A stretch of DNA of 8,948 bases, taken from contig JAZBPA010000331.1 of the NCBI GenBank assembly GCA_036351435.1, positions 1-8,948 on the forward strand, read 5' to 3'. Below are positions 6,130 through 8,948 of this stretch, in pieces. The number at the start of each line of letters is the position of its first letter. Position 1 is the stretch's first letter. Position numbers and translations under genes: made by a program. This stretch comes from JAAUQA01 sp036351435. GTDB taxonomy: Bacteria; Pseudomonadota; Gammaproteobacteria; Competibacterales; Competibacteraceae. Under the pieces are notes generated by a model. That model saw only the letters and a list, made by a program, of their open reading frames with translations. It did no database searches and was not told the DNA's origin.

Positions 6130-7655
6130 TGAAGCGACTGGTTGGGGTGCAGCTGAAGCGATTACGCTTATCATCCCCTGCCACCCAGGATGGGCTTGCG
6201 TTGGCGGGCGGTGCGTTGCTGCCGTTGGCTTTCTCTCCCTTCGACCTCTGGCCCTTGGCCATTCCCCTTGTCGCATTATTGCTATGGTTATGGCAAGCCA
6301 TAACCCCTAGGCGTGCTGCTTGGCGCGGTGGCTTGTTCGGAATCGGAGTGTATACAGTCGGGATTTCTTGGGTATATATCAGCCTGCACGATTACGGCAA
6401 TGCGCCTGTCGTTTTTGCAGCGCTGGCGACTGCGTTGTTAATCCTGGTTATGGCAGCGTATCCCGCGTTGCTGGGTTATGTATTGGTTCGCTGGGGACCG
6501 CGAACACTTTGGTTGAGTGGCTTGTTAGTTGCTCCGGCATTGTGGGTCGGTTTGGAGTGGGTACGCAGTTGGTTGTTCACGGGGTTTCCCTGGTTAGCAA
6601 TAGGCTATAGCCAAATCGATGGCCCTCTGAGCGGTTTAGCTACTTATTTCGGGCTATTCGGCGTCAGTTGGGCGGTAGTATTCAGTGCCGGTGCGTTGCT
6701 GCTGTTGATCCAGGGCAAGCGTTCAGAGCGGCTGATAGGGGGACTGACGGCTTTACTGCTATGGATCGGGGCTTGGGGTTTGGGAACCGTGAACTGGGTA
6801 GAGCTGGCGGGAGAGCCGTTACGGGTTAGTCTGGTTCAGGGCAATATTCCGCAAGAGCGCAAATTCCGCCCCGAGCAGCTAGAAAATACCCTGGTTCGCT
6901 ATGCCGAGTTAAGTCTGGACGTTGCCTCGGATAGTGATGTGATTATTTGGCCGGAAACCGCTATTCCGGTTTTTTTCCAAGACGCCCAGGATTTCATCCA
7001 ACATCTGGAAGTCGAAGCTGTGAATAGTGGGGTGGACTATCTAATTGGAGTCCCTTCTGGTTCCTGGGAAACCGAAATATTCCACAATAGCGTGTTCAGT
7101 TTGGGTGGCGAGCACGGTTTTTATCACAAGCATCGTTTGTTGCCCTTCGGCGAATATCTGCCGTTGCGCTGGTTACTGACGTTTTTTCATCGGCTGGTTG
7201 ATATTCCTATGGCGGATTTTACCCCCGGCGGTACCGATCAAGCGCTGCTGCGGGTGGCAGGCCAACCGGTTGGTGTGTCGATTTGCTTCGAAGCGGTATT
7301 CGGCAGCGAGATTCGCCGTACCCTGCCGGAATCACGTTTTTTGGTCAATGTCAGCAACGATGCTTGGTTCGGTCGTTCTCTAGCGCCTTATCAACATTTA
7401 CAAATCGCCCGCATGAGGGCCTTGGAAATGGGCCGAGCAATGGCGCGTGCTACTAATACCGGAGTCAGCGCCATGATTGATGAACGCGGACGCATCACCG
7501 CGCAAAGTCAGTTGTTCAAGACTCAGGTTGTGCAAGGGTTAGTGCAGCCTCTACGAGGGACAACGCCGTATGTCATACTTGGCGACGGTGTCGTTCTGCT
7601 ACTGCTGTGTGTATCGCTAGCCGTGGGCTTGGGTTTGGGACGGCGATTCGGCTAA
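6129..7655 (+). CDS. lnt: Apolipoprotein N-acyltransferase (Lnt)
   Basis: Inner-membrane enzyme that transfers an acyl chain from a phospholipid to the N-terminal Cys of diacylated apolipoproteins, the last step of lipoprotein maturation before Lol sorting. The 508 residues divide into an N-terminal membrane part with hydrophobic segments at roughly 23-58, 66-82, 93-121, 129-147, 170-195 and 202-220, a periplasmic nitrilase-like domain (about 230-475), and a final transmembrane helix (about 481-503). The catalytic triad is complete: Glu276 in WPETAIP, Lys334 in YHKHRLLPFGEY and Cys386 in SICFEAVFG; Glu342 matches a further essential Glu. The N-terminal FSPFDLWPLA and INPQER-like QGNIPQERKF motifs are typical. 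The start is a GTG sharing one base with the ybeX stop (TAGTG); it has no clear ribosome binding site, so coupling is likely. The ybeX-lnt linkage is conserved in Gammaproteobacteria. Confidence 0.97.
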   Translation: MKRLVGVQLKRLRLSSPATQDGLALAGGALLPLAFSPFDLWPLAIPLVALLLWLWQAITPRRAAWRGGLFGIGVYTVGISWVYISLHDYGNAPVVFAALATALLILVMAAYPALLGYVLVRWGPRTLWLSGLLVAPALWVGLEWVRSWLFTGFPWLAIGYSQIDGPLSGLATYFGLFGVSWAVVFSAGALLLLIQGKRSERLIGGLTALLLWIGAWGLGTVNWVELAGEPLRVSLVQGNIPQERKFRPEQLENTLVRYAELSLDVASDSDVIIWPETAIPVFFQDAQDFIQHLEVEAVNSGVDYLIGVPSGSWETEIFHNSVFSLGGEHGFYHKHRLLPFGEYLPLRWLLTFFHRLVDIPMADFTPGGTDQALLRVAGQPVGVSICFEAVFGSEIRRTLPESRFLVNVSNDAWFGRSLAPYQHLQIARMRALEMGRAMARATNTGVSAMIDERGRITAQSQLFKTQVVQGLVQPLRGTTPYVILGDGVVLLLLCVSLAVGLGLGRRFG

Positions 7656-7674
7656 CTACCATAAGTTTTGACGC

Positions 7675-8931
7675 ATGATAACTGAACGGGATACGGCAAC
7701 AGCGGGGCTAGGCGAGGCAGTGTTTCTGGTCGGCGGCGCGGTGCGTGACGAGTTGCTTGGATTGCCGGTTAAAGAGTGCGACTGGGTAGTCGTGGGTGCG
7801 ACTCCACAGCAGATGCTGGATCGTGGTTTCAAACCGGTAGGCAAGGATTTTCCAGTATTTCTGCATCCCAACACCCACGAAGAATACGCATTGGCGCGTA
7901 CCGAACGTAAAGTAGCGCCGGGTTATCATGGCTTTCAATTTCATGCCGATCCTGATGTCACGCTCATGGAGGATCTAGAACGGCGTGATATTTCGATCAA
8001 CGCGATAGCGCGCGATGCTCAGGGTCGCTTGATCGATCCGCTTCATGGTCTAAATGATTTAGAAAATCGCTGGCTGCGGCATGTTTCTCCTGCTTTTGCT
8101 GAGGACCCAGTACGGGTATTGCGTTTGGCTCGGTTTGCAGCCCGTTATGATCGTCTAGGTTTTCGGGTTGCGCCCGAGACCTTGGCGCTTATCGAAACCA
8201 TGGTCGCCAGCGGCGAAGTCGATACACTGGTGCCGGAACGGGTTTGGGCGGAAACCGTGAAAGCGCTGAACGAGCCTAATCCCGGTCGATTCATTGAGGT
8301 ATTGCAGGAATGCGGGGCATTGGCGCGAATTTTTCCAGAAATTGATCGTTTGTTCGGCGTGCCGCAGCCACCACAACATCATCCAGAAGTCGATACCGGT
8401 CAGCATGTGTTGCTATGCCTCGAACAAGCGGTCCGTTTGCAGGCTGATACGCCGGTTCGTTTCGCAACCCTGGTGCATGATTTAGGCAAAGGGCTCACCC
8501 CATCGTCCGAATGGCCCCGGCATATCGATCATGAAGAACGGGGTGCCGAGTTAGTTAAGGCGTTTTGCCATCGCTTGCGGGTACCAAGAGACTATCGCGA
8601 TTTAGCGGTACTGGTCGCGCGCTACCATACGCATTGCCATCGCGTTATGGAACTGCGACCGAAAACCGTGCTGAAAACCCTACAAGCCTTGGATCCTTTT
8701 CGTAAACCGCAGCGCTTCGAACAATTCCTGTTAGCCTGTGAGATTGACGCGCTCGGGCGCACCGGTTTGGATGATCGGCCTTATCCTCAGGCAGCACGTT
8801 TTCGCGCTTTTTATCAAGCGGCTGCTGCTGTGCAGGCGCGTCCGCTTATTGAACAGGGGTTAAAAGGTGAGGCTTTGGCCGAGGCCATTCGGCTTGCTCG
8901 GTTGGTGGCTATCAAAGGAATTAGGGAGTAA
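7675..8931 (+). CDS. cca: Multifunctional CCA protein: tRNA nucleotidyltransferase with HD phosphohydrolase domain
   Basis: Adds or repairs the 3'-CCA of tRNAs without a template; proteins with the C-terminal HD domain also have phosphatase, 2'-nucleotidase and cyclic phosphodiesterase activities. The 418 residues show LVGGAVRDELLG (18-29), the nucleotidyltransferase metal site in ECDW (34-37), EEYALARTERK (69-79), RRDISINA (103-110), EDPVRVLRLARFAARY (143-158), and the HD domain with HVLLCLEQA (244-252), VHDLGKG (267-273) and RHIDHEERG (282-290). The first Asp of the usual catalytic DxD is Glu34 here; Asp36 is kept. The start is uncertain: ATG at 7675 leaves about 15 residues ahead of the family's normal N-terminus, while GTG at 7720 would give MFLVGGAVRD, close to E. 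coli MKIYLVGGAVRD. Neither has a well-spaced ribosome binding site. It follows lnt by 19 bp with no terminator between, so it is probably co-transcribed. Confidence 0.95.
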   Translation: MITERDTATAGLGEAVFLVGGAVRDELLGLPVKECDWVVVGATPQQMLDRGFKPVGKDFPVFLHPNTHEEYALARTERKVAPGYHGFQFHADPDVTLMEDLERRDISINAIARDAQGRLIDPLHGLNDLENRWLRHVSPAFAEDPVRVLRLARFAARYDRLGFRVAPETLALIETMVASGEVDTLVPERVWAETVKALNEPNPGRFIEVLQECGALARIFPEIDRLFGVPQPPQHHPEVDTGQHVLLCLEQAVRLQADTPVRFATLVHDLGKGLTPSSEWPRHIDHEERGAELVKAFCHRLRVPRDYRDLAVLVARYHTHCHRVMELRPKTVLKTLQALDPFRKPQRFEQFLLACEIDALGRTGLDDRPYPQAARFRAFYQAAAAVQARPLIEQGLKGEALAEAIRLARLVAIKGIRE

Positions 8932-8938
8932 TGGAGTG

Positions 8939-8948
8939 ATGCCAGGAA
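8939..8948 (+). other. Possible first codons of a further co-directional gene
   Basis: Eight bases after the cca stop, an ATG at 8939-8941 (preceded by a GTG at 8936) opens a frame that runs out of the window after three codons (Met-Pro-Gly). AGGGAG at 8923-8928 is a good Shine-Dalgarno match with about 10 bases of spacing. This is better than for most starts in the block, which supports a real start, but too little sequence is present to identify a product. Confidence 0.3.

Overview
The window holds two divergent chromosomal gene blocks, most likely from a gammaproteobacterium of moderate GC content. The main evidence is the conserved order miaB - ybeZ (phoH-like) - ybeY - ybeX - lnt, which is the gammaproteobacterial arrangement. 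A full-length Cca protein with a C-terminal HD domain, of the gamma/betaproteobacterial multifunctional type, agrees with this. Genus cannot be fixed from the sequence.

Left block (1-2351, minus strand): three tightly packed genes read leftward and run off the window edge. In transcription order they are a ketosynthase with an intact Cys-His-His triad, a half-length ketosynthase-like chain length factor without the active-site Cys, and a HotDog dehydratase with the PH.G.MCLLD motif of ApeP. Stop and start codons overlap at both junctions. This set matches the ApeO / ApeC / ApeP core of aryl-polyene (APE)-type type II polyketide clusters. The rest of such a cluster (ketoreductase, second ketosynthase, carrier proteins, acyltransferases, exporter) would lie beyond position 1 and is not visible, so the final product cannot be named.

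Middle (2352-2448): a 97-bp divergent intergenic region must carry the start signals of both blocks. It contains a perfect 10-bp palindrome, TGGTATACCA.

Right block (2449-8931, plus strand): miaB (tRNA ms2i6A37 methylthiotransferase), then after 35 bp a run of four genes joined by stop/start overlaps: ybeZ (PhoH-like ATPase), ybeY (rRNA-maturation endoribonuclease), ybeX (CBS-pair CorC-like protein) and lnt (apolipoprotein N-acyltransferase). cca (tRNA CCA-adding enzyme) follows 19 bp later. The block combines tRNA modification and 3'-end maintenance, rRNA maturation and ribosome health, and lipoprotein acylation. A candidate sigma70-type promoter (TTGACG-N17-TAATAC) in the last codons of miaB could drive the ybeZ-to-cca part independently. 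All six genes look intact. The last bases may hold the first codons of another gene.

The right block is ordinary housekeeping sequence. The less ordinary points are the APE-type cluster beside miaB, a five-proline run in its chain length factor, a Glu in place of the first catalytic Asp of Cca with an ambiguous Cca start, and the possible internal promoter. I see no mobile element, RNA gene, CRISPR array or clear terminator.
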